Source: Pseudorhodoferax soli (GTDB taxonomy: Bacteria; Pseudomonadota; Gammaproteobacteria; Burkholderiales; Burkholderiaceae_C). From it: 64,000 bases of DNA. Each line of letters starts with the position of its first letter. The first letter of the stretch is position 1. Below are positions 37,602-47,538 of the stretch, piece by piece. Position numbers and translations under genes: made by a program. The stretch spans positions 310,001 to 374,000 of the forward strand of contig NZ_QPJK01000002.1 in assembly GCF_003337555.1 (NCBI RefSeq). The letters run 5' to 3'. The notes below the pieces were generated by a model, which worked only from the letters and a program-made list of their open reading frames with translations, did not search any database and was not told the origin of the DNA.

Positions 37602-38440
37602 AGGCGCTGTACGAGGTCGCGGCGCCGGCCAAGCTCAACCTGTTCCTGCACATCACGGGCCGCCGCGCCGACGGCTACCACCTGCTGCAGTCGGTCTTCA
37701 TGCTGATCGACTGGCACGACACGCTGCATTTCGAGCTGCGCGAGGACGGCCTTCTGAGCCGTGAGGATCTGGGCCCCGCCCTGCCGCCGGACGACCTCAC
37801 GCTGCGGGCCGCGCGTGCGCTGCAGCAGGCCAGCGGCACGCCGCTGGGCGCGCACATCGGCGTGCTGAAGCGCGTGCCGGCGCAGGCCGGCATGGGCGGC
37901 GGCTCTTCCGACGCCGCCAGCTGCCTGTTGGCGCTCAACCGCCTGTGGGGCCTGAACCTCAGCGTGCGCCAGCTGTCGGCCATCGGCCTCACGCTCGGCG
38001 CAGACGTGCCCTTCTTCCTGTTCGGCCGCAATGCCTGGGTCGAAGGCATCGGCGAATCGATGCAGCCCGTGGACATCCCGCCGGCCCGCTTCCTGGTGGT
38101 CAAACCACCCCAGGGACTGGAGACTGCGAAAATTTTTGGGTCGCCTTCGTTGAAACGCGATTCTGATACTGCTATACTCACAGGCTTTGCTGCACACCCC
38201 TTCTACTTCGGTAGAAACGACTTGCAGGACGTCGCTCAAGGCCTGAGCACCGATGTCGCAGATGCCCTTTCGTGGCTCTCGGCACACGGCAAAAATGGCA
38301 GAATGACGGGCTCTGGAAGCGCAGTGTTTGCACTCTGGGACAGTGATCACCAACCGGTCGCTCCGCAGGGTTGGCAGGCACGGATTTGCGGCAACATGGA
38401 AGTCCATCCTTTGGCGGGGTGGGCATCCGGAGACAATTGA
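37598..38440 (+). CDS. ispE: 4-diphosphocytidyl-2-C-methyl-D-erythritol kinase IspE
   Basis: The 280-residue GHMP kinase of the MEP isoprenoid route has the start PAKLNLFLHITGRRADGYH, the ATP-binding loop PAQAGMGGGSSDAA and the third GHMP motif RMTGSGSAVFAL. The start is GTG at 37598, overlapping the lolB stop. An AT-rich stretch at 38120-38180 inside the gene contains a sigma70-like promoter. The tRNA-Gln gene begins 30 bases after the stop. Confidence 0.95.
   Translation: MKALYEVAAPAKLNLFLHITGRRADGYHLLQSVFMLIDWHDTLHFELREDGLLSREDLGPALPPDDLTLRAARALQQASGTPLGAHIGVLKRVPAQAGMGGGSSDAASCLLALNRLWGLNLSVRQLSAIGLTLGADVPFFLFGRNAWVEGIGESMQPVDIPPARFLVVKPPQGLETAKIFGSPSLKRDSDTAILTGFAAHPFYFGRNDLQDVAQGLSTDVADALSWLSAHGKNGRMTGSGSAVFALWDSDHQPVAPQGWQARICGNMEVHPLAGWASGDN
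38150..38178 (+). promoter_or_regulatory. Sigma70-type promoter inside ispE: TTGAAA, 17 bases, TATACT
   Basis: TTGAAA at 38150-38155 and TATACT at 38173-38178 have the optimal 17-base spacing, in a local AT-rich stretch within the coding sequence. It points rightward toward tRNA-Gln (38471) and prs. This is the clearest promoter in the window by sequence. Confidence 0.8.
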
Positions 38441-38470
38441 ACGGTGGACGGCTTTGCCGGACACCTGTGT

Positions 38471-38547
38471 AGGGGAGTCGCCAAGTTGGTTAAGGCACTG
38501 GATTTTGATTCCAGCATGCGAAGGTTCGAATCCTTCTTCCCCTGCCA
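38471..38547 (+). tRNA. tRNA-Gln, anticodon TTG
   Basis: The 77-base gene has a complete cloverleaf: acceptor AGGGGAG pairing with TTCCCCT, anticodon stem CTGGA/TCCAG with loop TTTTGAT, T-arm GAAGG-TTCGAAT-CCTTC and an encoded CCA end. It lies between ispE and prs, the usual place in these bacteria. Confidence 0.95.
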
Positions 38548-38558
38548 CCTGACAAGTC

Positions 38559-38587
38559 GGGCCTGAGAACCAGGCCCTTTGTTTTTT
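38559..38587 (+). terminator. Rho-independent terminator after tRNA-Gln
   Basis: GGGCCTG-AGAAC-CAGGCCC is a perfect 7-base stem followed by TTTGTTTTTT. It closes the ispE/tRNA-Gln transcript, yet prs starts only 26 bases later with no clear promoter between. Confidence 0.85.
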
Positions 38588-38612
38588 CTGGCGAACTCAG
38601 CCGAGGCACGTG

Positions 38613-39587
38613 ATGCAGGCCCTCCATCCCGATTTCATGATCTTCACCGGCAATGCCAATCCCGGTATGGCCGCTGAGATCGCGCACCACCTCGGCATCA
38701 CGCTGGGCGCTGCCAGCGTCGGCCGTTTCTCCGATGGTGAGGTCACGGTCGAGATCAACCAGAACGTGCGTGCCCGCGATGTGTTCGTCGTGCAAAGCAC
38801 CTGCGCGCCGACCAACGACAACCTGATGGAACTGCTGATCATGGTCGACGCGCTCAAGCGCGCCTCGGCCGAACGCATCAGCGCCGTCATCCCCTACTTC
38901 GGCTACGCCCGCCAGGACCGCCGCCCGCGTTCGGCCCGCGTGCCGATCACGGCCAAGGTCGTCGCCAACATGCTGCAGTCCGCCGGCGTCGACCGCGTGC
39001 TGACCATGGACCTGCACGCCGACCAGATCCAGGGCTTCTTCGACATCCCGGTCGACAACATCTACGCCTCGCCCGTGCTGCTGGGCGACCTGCGCCAGAA
39101 GAACTACGAAGACCTGATCGTGGTCTCGCCCGACGTGGGCGGCGTGGTGCGCGCACGTGCGCTGGCCAAGCAGCTGGGTTGCGACATGGCCATCATCGAC
39201 AAGCGCCGGCCCAAGGCCAACGTCAGCGAAGTCATGCACGTGATCGGCGAGATCGACGGCCGCAACTGCGTGATCATGGACGACATGATCGACACCGCCG
39301 GCACGCTCGTGAAGGCGGCCGAGGTGCTCAAGGAGCGCGGTGCCAAGAAGGTCTACGCCTACTGCACGCACCCGATCTTCTCGGGCCCTGCCATCGAGCG
39401 CATCACCCAGGGCTCGGCCCTGGACGAAGTCGTCGTCACCAACACCATCCCGCTCAGCGAATCCGCTGCGGGCTGCAAGAAGATCCGCCAACTCACCGTG
39501 GCACCGCTGATCGCCGAGACGATCCAGCGCATTGCCAAGGGCGAGTCGGTCATGAGTCTGTTCTCGGACCAGGACAACCTGTTCTAA
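38613..39587 (+). CDS. prs: Ribose-phosphate pyrophosphokinase
   Basis: The 324-residue enzyme makes PRPP from ribose 5-phosphate and ATP. It has the flexible-loop and divalent-cation site [32 protein letters not shown] and the PRPP-binding motif [13 protein letters not shown]. Length and sequence are typical. The ATG at 38613 was chosen over a GTG one codon earlier. A terminator lies just upstream and another just downstream, before rplY. Confidence 0.97.
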   Translation: MQALHPDFMIFTGNANPGMAAEIAHHLGITLGAASVGRFSDGEVTVEINQNVRARDVFVVQSTCAPTNDNLMELLIMVDALKRASAERISAVIPYFGYARQDRRPRSARVPITAKVVANMLQSAGVDRVLTMDLHADQIQGFFDIPVDNIYASPVLLGDLRQKNYEDLIVVSPDVGGVVRARALAKQLGCDMAIIDKRRPKANVSEVMHVIGEIDGRNCVIMDDMIDTAGTLVKAAEVLKERGAKKVYAYCTHPIFSGPAIERITQGSALDEVVVTNTIPLSESAAGCKKIRQLTVAPLIAETIQRIAKGESVMSLFSDQDNLF

Positions 39588-39605
39588 GCCGGGAACATCA
39601 AGCCG

Positions 39606-39639
39606 ACGCCGCCTCGCCTTGCGCCTGGCGGCGTTTTTT
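39606..39639 (+). terminator. Rho-independent terminator between prs and rplY
   Basis: ACGCCGCC and GGCGGCGT form an 8-base stem around a 13-base loop, followed by a run of six T. It lies 19 bases after the prs stop and 48 before the rplY start. Confidence 0.75.
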
Positions 39640-39686
39640 CAACAGGAGCGCAGGCTGGTCGCGGCCCGCTCCCACAGGAGTTCACC

Positions 39687-40313
39687 ATGAAATTCGTCGC
39701 TTTTGAGCGCGCAAAGCAGGGCACGGGTGCGAGCCGCCGTCTCCGCATCACCGGCCGGACCCCCGGCATCGTCTACGGCGGCGCCGGCGAGCCCCAGCTC
39801 GTCGAGCTGGACCACAACGCACTGTGGCACGCCCTGAAGAAGGAAGCCTTCCACTCCTCCGTTCTGGAGATGGAAGTGGCCGGCCAGGTCAGCAAGGTCC
39901 TGCTGCGTGACGTGCAAATGCACCCGTTCCGCCAGTTGGTGCTGCACATCGACTTCCAACGCGTCGATGCCAAGACCCGCCTGAACAAGAAGGTGCCCGT
40001 GCACTTCAAGGGCGAGGAAGAGTCCGATGCCGTCAAGCTCGACCACAACCTGGTCAACCACGTGACGACCGAACTCGAACTGAACAGCCTGCCGGCCGAC
40101 CTCCCCGAGTTCATCGAAGTCGACCTGTCGGGCCTGAAGAACAACGGCACCGTCACGCTGAACGACATCAAGCTGCCCAAGGGCGTGAAGTGGGTCAGCC
40201 ACGGCCGCAAGGCCCCGGTGCTGGCTTCCGCCACCGCACCTGTGGTCGAAGAAGAAGTGGCACCGGTGGCAGCTGCTCCGGCCGCTCCTGCCAAGGGCAA
40301 GGGCAAGAAGTAA
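39687..40313 (+). CDS. rplY: Large ribosomal subunit protein bL25 (CTC/TL5 type)
   Basis: The 208-residue protein is the long, two-domain form of bL25, which binds 5S rRNA. It begins [20 protein letters not shown] and contains [15 protein letters not shown] and [13 protein letters not shown]-like text (here [12 protein letters not shown]), ending in a Lys/Ala/Glu-rich tail. It has a CAGGAG ribosome site. Its place between prs and pth is conserved in proteobacteria; here a Bug receptor gene is inserted between it and pth. Confidence 0.96.
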   Translation: MKFVAFERAKQGTGASRRLRITGRTPGIVYGGAGEPQLVELDHNALWHALKKEAFHSSVLEMEVAGQVSKVLLRDVQMHPFRQLVLHIDFQRVDAKTRLNKKVPVHFKGEEESDAVKLDHNLVNHVTTELELNSLPADLPEFIEVDLSGLKNNGTVTLNDIKLPKGVKWVSHGRKAPVLASATAPVVEEEVAPVAAAPAAPAKGKGKK

Positions 40314-40331
40314 GCTCTGCACTTCGCCACG

Positions 40332-40356
40332 ACGGCCCGCCTCGGCGGGCCGTTTT
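40332..40356 (+). terminator. Rho-independent terminator after rplY
   Basis: ACGGCCCGC-CTCG-GCGGGCCGT is a perfect 9-base stem with a 4-base loop followed by a short run of T. It separates rplY from the Bug receptor gene that starts 30 bases later. Confidence 0.8.
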
Positions 40357-40385
40357 CATTTCCGCATCCGTTCACCGACCGAACC

Positions 40386-41354
40386 ATGAACCATCCCGTG
40401 TCCCGCCGCAGCGTGCTGGGCGCCTTGGCCGCCCTGCCGCTGGCAGGCATGGCCCAGTCCATTCCGTCGACCCTGCGCATCGTCGTCGCTTACCCGGCAG
40501 GCGGCGTGTCCGACGTGGTTGCGCGCGCGCTGGCCGACAAGCTGGCCGTGCAGCTGGGCACCACCGTCATCATCGAGAACCGGGCCGGCGCGAGCGGCAG
40601 CATCGGCATGGACATGGTGGCCAAGGCCGCGCCCGACGGCGCGACGCTGGGCTTCTCCGCCGTCAGCCCGCTGGTGCTGAACCCGCACCTGGGCAAGTCG
40701 CCGTTCGATCCCTTGAAAGACATCGCGCCCGTAGCGAGCGTGATGGTCTCCCCCGTGGTGCTGGCCGCCACGCCGGCCTGCGCCGCGGCCGACTTCCAGG
40801 CCCTGCTCGCACAGGCGCGCAGCCAACCCGGCGCGGTGCGCTGGGCCACCTCGGGCCAGGCCTCGCTGGGCCACATCATGCTGGCGCAGCTGCGCGCGGT
40901 GACCGGCGTGGACATCACGCACATCCCCTACAAGGGCGGCGGCCAGCAACTCAACGATGCGCTGGGCGGGCAGTTCGAGATCCTGTCGACCAACGCCGGG
41001 CCGGCCCTGATCAACCACATCCGCGCCGGCAAGCTGCGCCCGCTGGCCGTGGGCTCGCCCACGCGGCTGGACAGCCTGCCCCAGGTGCCCACCCTGGCCG
41101 AACTCGGCGTGCCGGCTGCCAACCTGTCCTCGCAGTTCGGCATCTTCGCGCCTGCCGGCCTGCCGGCCGCGCTTCTCGCGCGCTACAACGCCGAGATCAA
41201 CAAGGCGCTGGCCACGCCCGACCTGCGCGCCAAGCTGCATGCCACCGACAACCTGCCCACGGGCGGCACCGCGGCCGAGTTCGCGCGCACGATCGCCACC
41301 GAGCACGAGGCGAACGGCCGCATCATCCGCGCCGCCAAGATCTCGGCGGAATAA
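40386..41354 (+). CDS. Bug-family tripartite tricarboxylate transporter receptor
   Basis: This 322-residue periplasmic receptor belongs to the TctC/Bug family, abundant in Burkholderiales. It has a Tat-type signal ([19 protein letters not shown]), the family start [18 protein letters not shown] with ENRAGASGS, and the ligand-loop [16 protein letters not shown]. It probably binds a carboxylate or related small acid. No TctA/TctB membrane genes are adjacent, so it is an orphan receptor, as is common for the family. It stands between rplY and pth, which are normally adjacent. Confidence 0.93.
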   Translation: MNHPVSRRSVLGALAALPLAGMAQSIPSTLRIVVAYPAGGVSDVVARALADKLAVQLGTTVIIENRAGASGSIGMDMVAKAAPDGATLGFSAVSPLVLNPHLGKSPFDPLKDIAPVASVMVSPVVLAATPACAAADFQALLAQARSQPGAVRWATSGQASLGHIMLAQLRAVTGVDITHIPYKGGGQQLNDALGGQFEILSTNAGPALINHIRAGKLRPLAVGSPTRLDSLPQVPTLAELGVPAANLSSQFGIFAPAGLPAALLARYNAEINKALATPDLRAKLHATDNLPTGGTAAEFARTIATEHEANGRIIRAAKISAE

Positions 41355-41361
41355 TCCAGCC

Positions 41362-42012
41362 ATGGGGATCAAGCTCTTCGTCGGCCTGGGCAACCCAGGC
41401 TCTGAATACGAACAGACCCGGCACAACGCCGGCTTCTGGTTCATCGACGCGCTGGCGCGCGAGCTCAAGGTGGCACCCGTGCCCGAGAAGAGCTACTTCG
41501 GCCTCGCGGCGCGCGCGCAGTTCCAGGGCCAGACGCTGTGGTTGCTGGAGCCGCAGACCTTCATGAACCTGTCGGGCAAGTCGGTCGCAGCGCTCGCGCG
41601 CTTCTTCAAGATTGCGCCCGAGGAGGTGCTGGTCGCGCACGACGAACTCGACATCGTGCCGGGCCAGGTCAAGCTCAAGCAGGGTGGCAGCCATGCCGGC
41701 CACAACGGCCTGCGCGACATCCATGCGCAGCTCGGCTCGCCCAACTACTGGCGGTTGCGCCTGGGCATCGGCCATCCAGGCGCCAAGGACCAGGTGCTCA
41801 GCTGGGTGCTCAAGAAGCCCATGGCCGAGCACCGCGACGCGATCGACGAATGCATCCAGCGCTCGGTGCGTGCGCTGCCGCTGCTGGTGGCGGGCGACTT
41901 CACGCAGGCCATGATGCAGATCCACACCAGCAAGCCCCCACGGCCCAAGCCACCGCGGCAGGAGCCGCCGCAACAGGAGCCGCCGGCACCGGCGGCCACG
42001 CCTCAGGGCTGA
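41362..42012 (+). CDS. pth: Peptidyl-tRNA hydrolase
   Basis: The 216-residue enzyme recycles tRNA from peptidyl-tRNA. It has [21 protein letters not shown] with the catalytic His, the [12 protein letters not shown] loop and the [22 protein letters not shown] motifs. The last 24 or so residues are a Pro/Gln-rich tail (repeats of PPRQEPP) not found in short homologues. It starts 7 bases after the Bug gene and its last 10 bases overlap the end of the ferredoxin gene on the other strand. Confidence 0.96.
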   Translation: MGIKLFVGLGNPGSEYEQTRHNAGFWFIDALARELKVAPVPEKSYFGLAARAQFQGQTLWLLEPQTFMNLSGKSVAALARFFKIAPEEVLVAHDELDIVPGQVKLKQGGSHAGHNGLRDIHAQLGSPNYWRLRLGIGHPGAKDQVLSWVLKKPMAEHRDAIDECIQRSVRALPLLVAGDFTQAMMQIHTSKPPRPKPPRQEPPQQEPPAPAATPQG

Positions 42013-42278
42013 TCGACCGCGGGCTTGCCGGCTTCGGCCTGCAGCCTGCGGTACTTGGCCCACAGGCTTTCCTTGCTCTCCACGAAGTCCGGATGCACCG
42101 GGATGCAGGCCACAGGGCAGATCTGCACGCATTGCGGTTCGTCGAAATGCCCTACGCACTCGGTGCAGCGCGCAGGGGCGATCTCATAGAACGCCTCGCC
42201 CATGGAAATGGCGTCGTTCGGGCACTCGGGCTCGCACACGTCGCAGTTGATGCACTCATCGGTGATGGTCAGGGCCAT
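42003..42278 (-). CDS. Ferredoxin with two 4Fe-4S clusters (YfhL type)
   Basis: The 91-residue protein has the two cluster motifs [12 protein letters not shown] and [13 protein letters not shown] with following ICP, the second having the long C-x2-C-x8-C-x3-C spacing of YfhL-type ferredoxins. It transfers electrons in the cytoplasm; the partner is not evident. The C-terminal helix ([18 protein letters not shown]) is charged. It converges on pth with a 10-base overlap and diverges from the third ABC operon. Confidence 0.93.
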   Translation of the reverse strand: MALTITDECINCDVCEPECPNDAISMGEAFYEIAPARCTECVGHFDEPQCVQICPVACIPVHPDFVESKESLWAKYRRLQAEAGKPAVDQP

Positions 42279-42374
42279 GACCGATTATCCGGCCGACGCC
42301 GCCATGGCTATCATGGCGACCGCGATGACCCGCCCCACACAAGGCCCAAGGCCTACAACAATCCGCGGCGCGCC

Positions 42375-43334
42375 ATGAGCCTGTTCCTGGCCAAGCGCTT
42401 TGCCACCCTGATCGCCACGCTGCTCGGCGCCTCGGTCATCGTTTTCCTGGTGCTCGACATCCTGCCCGGCAACGCCGCGCAGATCCTGCTCGGTCCCGAT
42501 GCCGCGCCCGAGGCCGTGGCGGAGCTCGCGAGCAAGCTGGGCCTGGACCAGCCGGCTTGGGCGCGCTACTGGCAGTGGATGGGCGGCCTCGTCACCGGCA
42601 ACCTGGGCGACAGCCACGCCTACGGCTCGCCCGTGCTGGACCTGATCCTCGAACGTCTCGCACTGACCATGCCGCTGGCCATCATCGCGATGCTGCTGAC
42701 CACCGTGCTGGCGCTGGTCGTGGGCGTCACGGCCGCGTCCAGGCACAACCAGATGGGCGACGTGGGCCTCATGGGCCTCACGCAGGTGGGCATCGCGATC
42801 CCGAACTTCTGGTTCGCGATCCTGTTGATCCTGCTGTTCTCGGTCAAGTTGCAGTGGTTCTCGGCCGGCGGCTTCGATGGTTGGGGCGAGGGCTTCGAAG
42901 GCCTGTGGCAAGGCCTCAAGGCGCTGGTGTTGCCCGCCCTCTCGCTGGCAGTGGTGCAGGCCGCCATCCTCGCGCGCATCACGCGCTCGGCCGTGCTCGA
43001 GGTCATGCGCGAGGACTTCGTGCGCACCGCGCGCGCCAAGGGCCTCAAGCAGCGCGCCGTGCTCTGGGGCCATGTGCTGCGCAACGCGCTGATCCCTGTC
43101 ATCACGGTGATGGGCATGCAGTTCGCCGAACTCATGGCCGGCACCATCGTGGTCGAGAACGTGTTCTACCTGCCCGGCCTCGGCCGGCTGATCTTCCAGT
43201 CCATCGCAAACCGCGACCTGATCGTGGTGCGCAACTGCGTGATGCTGCTCGCGGCCATGGTGGTCATCGTGAACTTCGTGGTCGACCTGCTGTATGCCGT
43301 GATCGATCCGCGCCTGAAGGCCAGCGACATATGA
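42375..43334 (+). CDS. Peptide-type ABC transporter permease (DppB family)
   Basis: The 319-residue membrane protein has a first membrane segment at about residues 9-29, LDILPGNAAQILLG, then PLAIIAMLLTTVLALVVGV, the EAA loop ARAKGLKQRAVLWGHVLRNA and the end VDLLYAVIDPRLK. It heads a rightward operon of five importer genes. Its stop overlaps the next start (ATGA). This importer differs from the two others in the window and is not a copy of them. Confidence 0.94.
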   Translation: MSLFLAKRFATLIATLLGASVIVFLVLDILPGNAAQILLGPDAAPEAVAELASKLGLDQPAWARYWQWMGGLVTGNLGDSHAYGSPVLDLILERLALTMPLAIIAMLLTTVLALVVGVTAASRHNQMGDVGLMGLTQVGIAIPNFWFAILLILLFSVKLQWFSAGGFDGWGEGFEGLWQGLKALVLPALSLAVVQAAILARITRSAVLEVMREDFVRTARAKGLKQRAVLWGHVLRNALIPVITVMGMQFAELMAGTIVVENVFYLPGLGRLIFQSIANRDLIVVRNCVMLLAAMVVIVNFVVDLLYAVIDPRLKASDI

Positions 43335-44194
43335 GTGCGGTCCTCTCCCCGCTGCAGGCGCCCGGCTTCTGGTCGCGCGCGATGCGCCACCGCAGCTTCG
43401 TGGTTGGCGCCGTGCTCACCGCGCTGCTGCTCGCGGCCGCCCTGCTCTCCTACCTCTGGACGCCCTGGGCACCGCTGGAGATGGACATGGCCAACAAGCT
43501 GCAAGGCCCGTCGGCCAGCCACTGGCTGGGCACGGATGCCTTCGGCCGCGACGTGGCCTCGCTGCTGCTGGTGGGCGCGCGCGCTTCCATCCTCGTGGGC
43601 GTGATCGCGGTCGGCATCGGCCTCGTGGCCGGCACGGCATTGGGCCTGCTGGCGGCTGCCAGGCGCGGCTGGGTCGAGGAAGCCATCATGCGGCTCGCCG
43701 ATTTCTCGCTGGCCTTCCCGGCCATCCTGTCGGCCATCATGCTGACGGCGGTGTTCGGGCCCGGCATCGTCAACGCCATCGTCGCCATCGGCATCTACAA
43801 CATCCCGATGTTCGCGCGCATCGCGCGCGGCTCGGCCAAGGCGGTCTGGGCACGCGAGTACGTGACGGCCGCGCGCGCCTGCGGCAAGGGCGCCTGGGCC
43901 ATCACCTTCCAGCATGTGCTGCCCAACATCTCGGCGGCGCTGATCGTGCAGAGCACGATCCGTTTCGCCATCGCCATCCTGGCCGAGGCCGCGCTGTCCT
44001 ACCTCGGCCTGGGCACGCAGCCGCCGCAGCCTTCCTGGGGCCGCATGCTCAGCGAGGCGCAGACGCTGATGTTCCAGCAGCCGCTGCTGGCCGTGTTCCC
44101 GGGCCTGGCGATCGCGCTGGCTGTGCTGGGGCTCAACATGCTGGGCGACGGTCTGCGCGACCTGCTCGACCCCCGACTGGCCCGCGCCCGGTAA
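43331..44194 (+). CDS. Peptide-type ABC transporter permease (DppC family)
   Basis: This 287-residue membrane protein has a first membrane segment at about residues 24-43, [20 protein letters not shown], the coupling loop [19 protein letters not shown] and the end [13 protein letters not shown], all DppC features. It pairs with the permease encoded directly before it, whose stop it overlaps. The next ATPase gene starts 5 bases downstream. Confidence 0.94.
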   Translation: MSAVLSPLQAPGFWSRAMRHRSFVVGAVLTALLLAAALLSYLWTPWAPLEMDMANKLQGPSASHWLGTDAFGRDVASLLLVGARASILVGVIAVGIGLVAGTALGLLAAARRGWVEEAIMRLADFSLAFPAILSAIMLTAVFGPGIVNAIVAIGIYNIPMFARIARGSAKAVWAREYVTAARACGKGAWAITFQHVLPNISAALIVQSTIRFAIAILAEAALSYLGLGTQPPQPSWGRMLSEAQTLMFQQPLLAVFPGLAIALAVLGLNMLGDGLRDLLDPRLARAR

Positions 44195-44199
44195 AGCCC

Positions 44200-45186
44200 A
44201 TGACCGAACCCCTGCTCCAGGTGCGCGACCTGCGCATCGGCCTGACCACGCAGCGCGGCCCGGCCGACGCCGTGCGCGGCCTGTCTTTCGACCTCGCGCG
44301 CGGCGAGACGCTGGGCATCGTCGGCGAATCGGGCTGCGGCAAGTCCATCACCGTGATGTCGCTGATGGGCCTGTTGCCTGCCAACGCGCGCGTGGGCGGC
44401 AGCATCCGCTTCGGCGGGCAGGAACTCGTGGGGCTGCCAGAGTCGGCCATGTGCGGCATCCGCGGCAACCGCATCGGCATGATCTTCCAGGAGCCCATGA
44501 CGGCGCTGAATCCGGTGCACACCATCGCCCGCCAGGTGGCCGAGCCGCTGCGGCTGCACCGCGGCCTGTCCAAGGCAGAGGCCCGGCGCGAGGCCCTGGC
44601 CCTGCTCGACCGCGTGGGCATTCCCGACGCAGCGCAGCGCCTGGACGCCTACCCGCACCAGTTCTCGGGCGGCCAACGCCAGCGCATCATGATCGCCATG
44701 GCGCTGGCCTGCGGGCCCGACCTGCTGATCGCCGACGAGCCGACGACGGCGCTCGACGTGACGATCCAGAAGCAGATCCTCGACCTGCTGGCCGAACTCG
44801 TGGCCGAGCGCGGCATGGCGCTGATCCTGATCTCGCACGACCTCGGCGTGATCGCGCAGACCGTCTCGCGCATGCTGGTCATGTACGGCGGCAGCGTGGT
44901 CGAGAGCGGCCCCACGGCCGCCGTGTTCGCCGAGCGCGCCCACCCCTACACCCAGGGCCTGTTCGCGGCCCGCCCGGCCCTGGGCGCGACCAAGGGCCAC
45001 CGGCTGGCCACGATCGCCGGCAGCGTGCCCGAACTCGTGGACCTGCCGCCAGGCTGCCCGTTCGCGGGCCGTTGCGCCCACACCGTGCCTGAATGCCACG
45101 CCACAGTCCCGCCGCCCACGCTGCTGCCGCACGACCATGCCGTGCGCTGCATCCGGCTGCCGGAAATCGCGGGAGTGGCGGCATGA
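44200..45186 (+). CDS. ABC transporter ATP-binding protein (OppD/DppD family)
   Basis: The 328-residue ATPase has Walker [12 protein letters not shown], the signature [10 protein letters not shown], Walker [15 protein letters not shown] and the OppD C-terminal [14 protein letters not shown] segment. It is the first of two ATPases of this importer. The stop overlaps the ATG of the second ATPase (ATGA). Start ATG at 44200. Confidence 0.93.
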   Translation: MTEPLLQVRDLRIGLTTQRGPADAVRGLSFDLARGETLGIVGESGCGKSITVMSLMGLLPANARVGGSIRFGGQELVGLPESAMCGIRGNRIGMIFQEPMTALNPVHTIARQVAEPLRLHRGLSKAEARREALALLDRVGIPDAAQRLDAYPHQFSGGQRQRIMIAMALACGPDLLIADEPTTALDVTIQKQILDLLAELVAERGMALILISHDLGVIAQTVSRMLVMYGGSVVESGPTAAVFAERAHPYTQGLFAARPALGATKGHRLATIAGSVPELVDLPPGCPFAGRCAHTVPECHATVPPPTLLPHDHAVRCIRLPEIAGVAA

Positions 45187-45992
45187 CGGCCCTGCTCGCA
45201 GTGCAGGACCTCGTGCGCCACTACGCGATGCCGCGCGAGCGCCTGTTCGGCCCGCTGCCCATGGTTCGCGCGCTCAACGGCGTGAGCTTCGAATTGCAGG
45301 CCGGCCGCAGCCTGGGCATCGTGGGCGAGTCCGGTTCGGGCAAGTCCACCATCGCGCGCCTGATCATGGCGCTGGACCGTCCGACCAGCGGCAGCGTGCG
45401 CCTGCAGGGCAAGGATCTGCACGCACTCGACGAGCAGGCGCTCAAAGCCGCGCGGCGCGACTTCCAGATGGTGTTCCAGGACCCCTACGGCTCGCTGGAC
45501 CCGCGCCAGACCGTGGCCCGCATCGTGGCCGAGCCGCTCGCCGCGCTGGCAGACTCGGGCCGGCAGGAGCAGCGCGCGCTTGCCGGCGAGATGCTGGCCG
45601 CAGTGGGCTTGCGCAGCAGCGACCTGGACAAATACCCGCACGAGTTCTCGGGGGGCCAGCGCCAGCGCATCGCGATCGCCCGCGCACTCATCACGCGGCC
45701 CCAGCTCATCGTGGCCGACGAGCCGGTCAGCGCGCTCGACGTCTCGGTGCAGGCCCAGGTGCTCAACCTCATGCAGGACCTGCGCGAGAAGTACGGCGTG
45801 AGCTACCTGCTGATCAGCCACGACCTGGCTGTCGTGCACCACCTGTGCGACGAGGTCTGCGTGCTGCACCGCGGCCTCATCGTCGAGCGCGGCGAGACGG
45901 CCCGGTTGTTCCAGCACGCCGAGCACCCCTACACCCAGGCGCTGCTCGCTGCCGTGCCACGCGCCGAACCGCCGGAGCGCCGCCCGATTTGA
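45183..45992 (+). CDS. ABC transporter ATP-binding protein (OppF/DppF family)
   Basis: The 269-residue ATPase has Walker [13 protein letters not shown], signature [10 protein letters not shown], Walker [15 protein letters not shown] and the switch His in ISHDLAVV. It is shorter than OppF because it lacks the cysteine-containing C-terminal extension, ending [10 protein letters not shown] took the ATG at 45183, which overlaps the stop of the OppD-type gene; the frame is open upstream but not protein-like. Confidence 0.92.
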   Translation: MTALLAVQDLVRHYAMPRERLFGPLPMVRALNGVSFELQAGRSLGIVGESGSGKSTIARLIMALDRPTSGSVRLQGKDLHALDEQALKAARRDFQMVFQDPYGSLDPRQTVARIVAEPLAALADSGRQEQRALAGEMLAAVGLRSSDLDKYPHEFSGGQRQRIAIARALITRPQLIVADEPVSALDVSVQAQVLNLMQDLREKYGVSYLLISHDLAVVHHLCDEVCVLHRGLIVERGETARLFQHAEHPYTQALLAAVPRAEPPERRPI

Positions 45993-46043
45993 GGTATGGT
46001 CCGGCGGTTTGTCCCGCAAGCCTTCTTTTCGGAGAGAGATGAC

Positions 46044-47531
46044 ATGCTGAACCGCCGTACCGTCCTGACCACCAGCGCTGCCGGTGCCCTCGTCGCCGCG
46101 CTGCCGGCCGCCGCCCAGAACCGCAAGGACGCCATGGTGCTGGGCATGACGCTGGAGCCCACCGGCCTGGACCCGACCGTCAGCGCCGCCGCCTCCATCT
46201 CCGAGGTCACGCTCTACAGCATCTATGAGACGCTGACCAAGATCCAGCCCGACGGCCGTGTCGTGCCGCTGCTTGCCGAAAGCTGGGACGTCTCGCCCGA
46301 CCTCAAGACCTACACCTTCCGGCTGCGCAAAGATGTCAAGTTCCACAACGGCGAGCCCTTCAACGCGCAGACCGTCAAGTTCGCGTTCGAGCGCGCCGGC
46401 GGCGAGAAGAGCACCAACAAGGACAAGCGCACCTTCGCCAATCTGGGCGTGCAGGTGGTGGACGACTACACGGTCGTGCTGCTGAACAAGGAGATCGACC
46501 CCGACCTGCCGTTCGCGCTGGGCCAGGCCACGGCCATCGTCGTCGAGCCCAAGAGCGTGGACACCAACGCCGCCAAGCCGGTGGGCACCGGCCCCTACCA
46601 GCTGGAAAGCTACAACAAGGGTTCGGCCCTGTGGCTGCGCAAGTGGGCGGCCTACCGCAACCCGGCCGCGGCCAAGCTCTCGCGCATCGGTTTCCGTTTC
46701 ATCTCCGACCCGGCCGCCCAGGCCGCCTCGCTGCTGGCCGGCGATGTGGACGCCTTCCCGCGCATCGCCACGCGCGTGGTCGCGCAGTTCAAGGGCAACC
46801 CGCAGTTCCAGACCATCCTGGCCGGCTCGCGCGCCAAGACCATCCTGGCCTTCAACCACCGCCGCGGCCCGCTGAAGGATGTGCGCGTGCGCCGCGCCAT
46901 CCTGGCCGCGATCGACCGCAAGACCGTGATCGAGGGCGCCGCCGACGGCTTCGGCACGCCCATCGGCAGCCACTACGTACCGGGCGCGCCCGGCTACGTG
47001 GACACCACGGGCATCAACCCCTTCGACCTGGAGAAGGCGAAGAAGTTGATGGCCGAATCCGGCATCAAGATGCCGATCGAACTGACCATGACGCTGCCGC
47101 CGCCCCCGTATGCCCGCCAGGGCGGCGAGGTCATCACGGCGCAGCTGGCCAAGATCGGCATCAACGTGAAGACGCAGAACGTGGAATGGGCGCAGTGGCT
47201 GTCGGGCACCTACGGCGGCGGCTTCAACTTCGACCTGTCCATCGTCTCGCACGTCGAGCCCTTCGACCTCAACAACTACGCCAAGCCAGAGTACTACTGG
47301 GGCTACGACTCCAAAGAGTACCGCGCGCTGTACGACAAGCTCATGGCCACGGGCAACCTGGCCGAGCGCAACAAGCTGCTCGGCGACGCGCAGCGCCTGC
47401 TGGCCACGGACGCGGCCAACGGCTTCCTGTACCAGCCGCAGTTCCCCACCATCGCCAAGAAGAACGTCAAGGGCCTGTGGACCAGCCTGCCGATCTTCGC
47501 CAACGACCTGGGCGCCCTGTCCTGGGGTTGA
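46044..47531 (+). CDS. ABC transporter substrate-binding protein, family 5, Tat-type signal
   Basis: The 495-residue periplasmic protein starts MLNRRTVLTTSAAGALVAAL, a twin-arginine-like signal with cleavage after AAAQ. The mature sequence has LGMTLEPTGLDPTVS, LAESWDVSPDLKTYTFRLRKDVKFHNG and VGTGPYQLE, hallmarks of family 5 binding proteins. It is preceded by GGAGAGAGATGAC and closes the importer operon after the ATPases. A TPR protein gene follows 7 bases later. Ligand unknown. Confidence 0.93.
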   Translation: MLNRRTVLTTSAAGALVAALPAAAQNRKDAMVLGMTLEPTGLDPTVSAAASISEVTLYSIYETLTKIQPDGRVVPLLAESWDVSPDLKTYTFRLRKDVKFHNGEPFNAQTVKFAFERAGGEKSTNKDKRTFANLGVQVVDDYTVVLLNKEIDPDLPFALGQATAIVVEPKSVDTNAAKPVGTGPYQLESYNKGSALWLRKWAAYRNPAAAKLSRIGFRFISDPAAQAASLLAGDVDAFPRIATRVVAQFKGNPQFQTILAGSRAKTILAFNHRRGPLKDVRVRRAILAAIDRKTVIEGAADGFGTPIGSHYVPGAPGYVDTTGINPFDLEKAKKLMAESGIKMPIELTMTLPPPPYARQGGEVITAQLAKIGINVKTQNVEWAQWLSGTYGGGFNFDLSIVSHVEPFDLNNYAKPEYYWGYDSKEYRALYDKLMATGNLAERNKLLGDAQRLLATDAANGFLYQPQFPTIAKKNVKGLWTSLPIFANDLGALSWG

Positions 47532-47538
47532 GCCAGGC

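Noticed and set aside
38610-38612. GTG as start of prs
   Set aside because: An ATG follows directly and fits the family N-terminus better.
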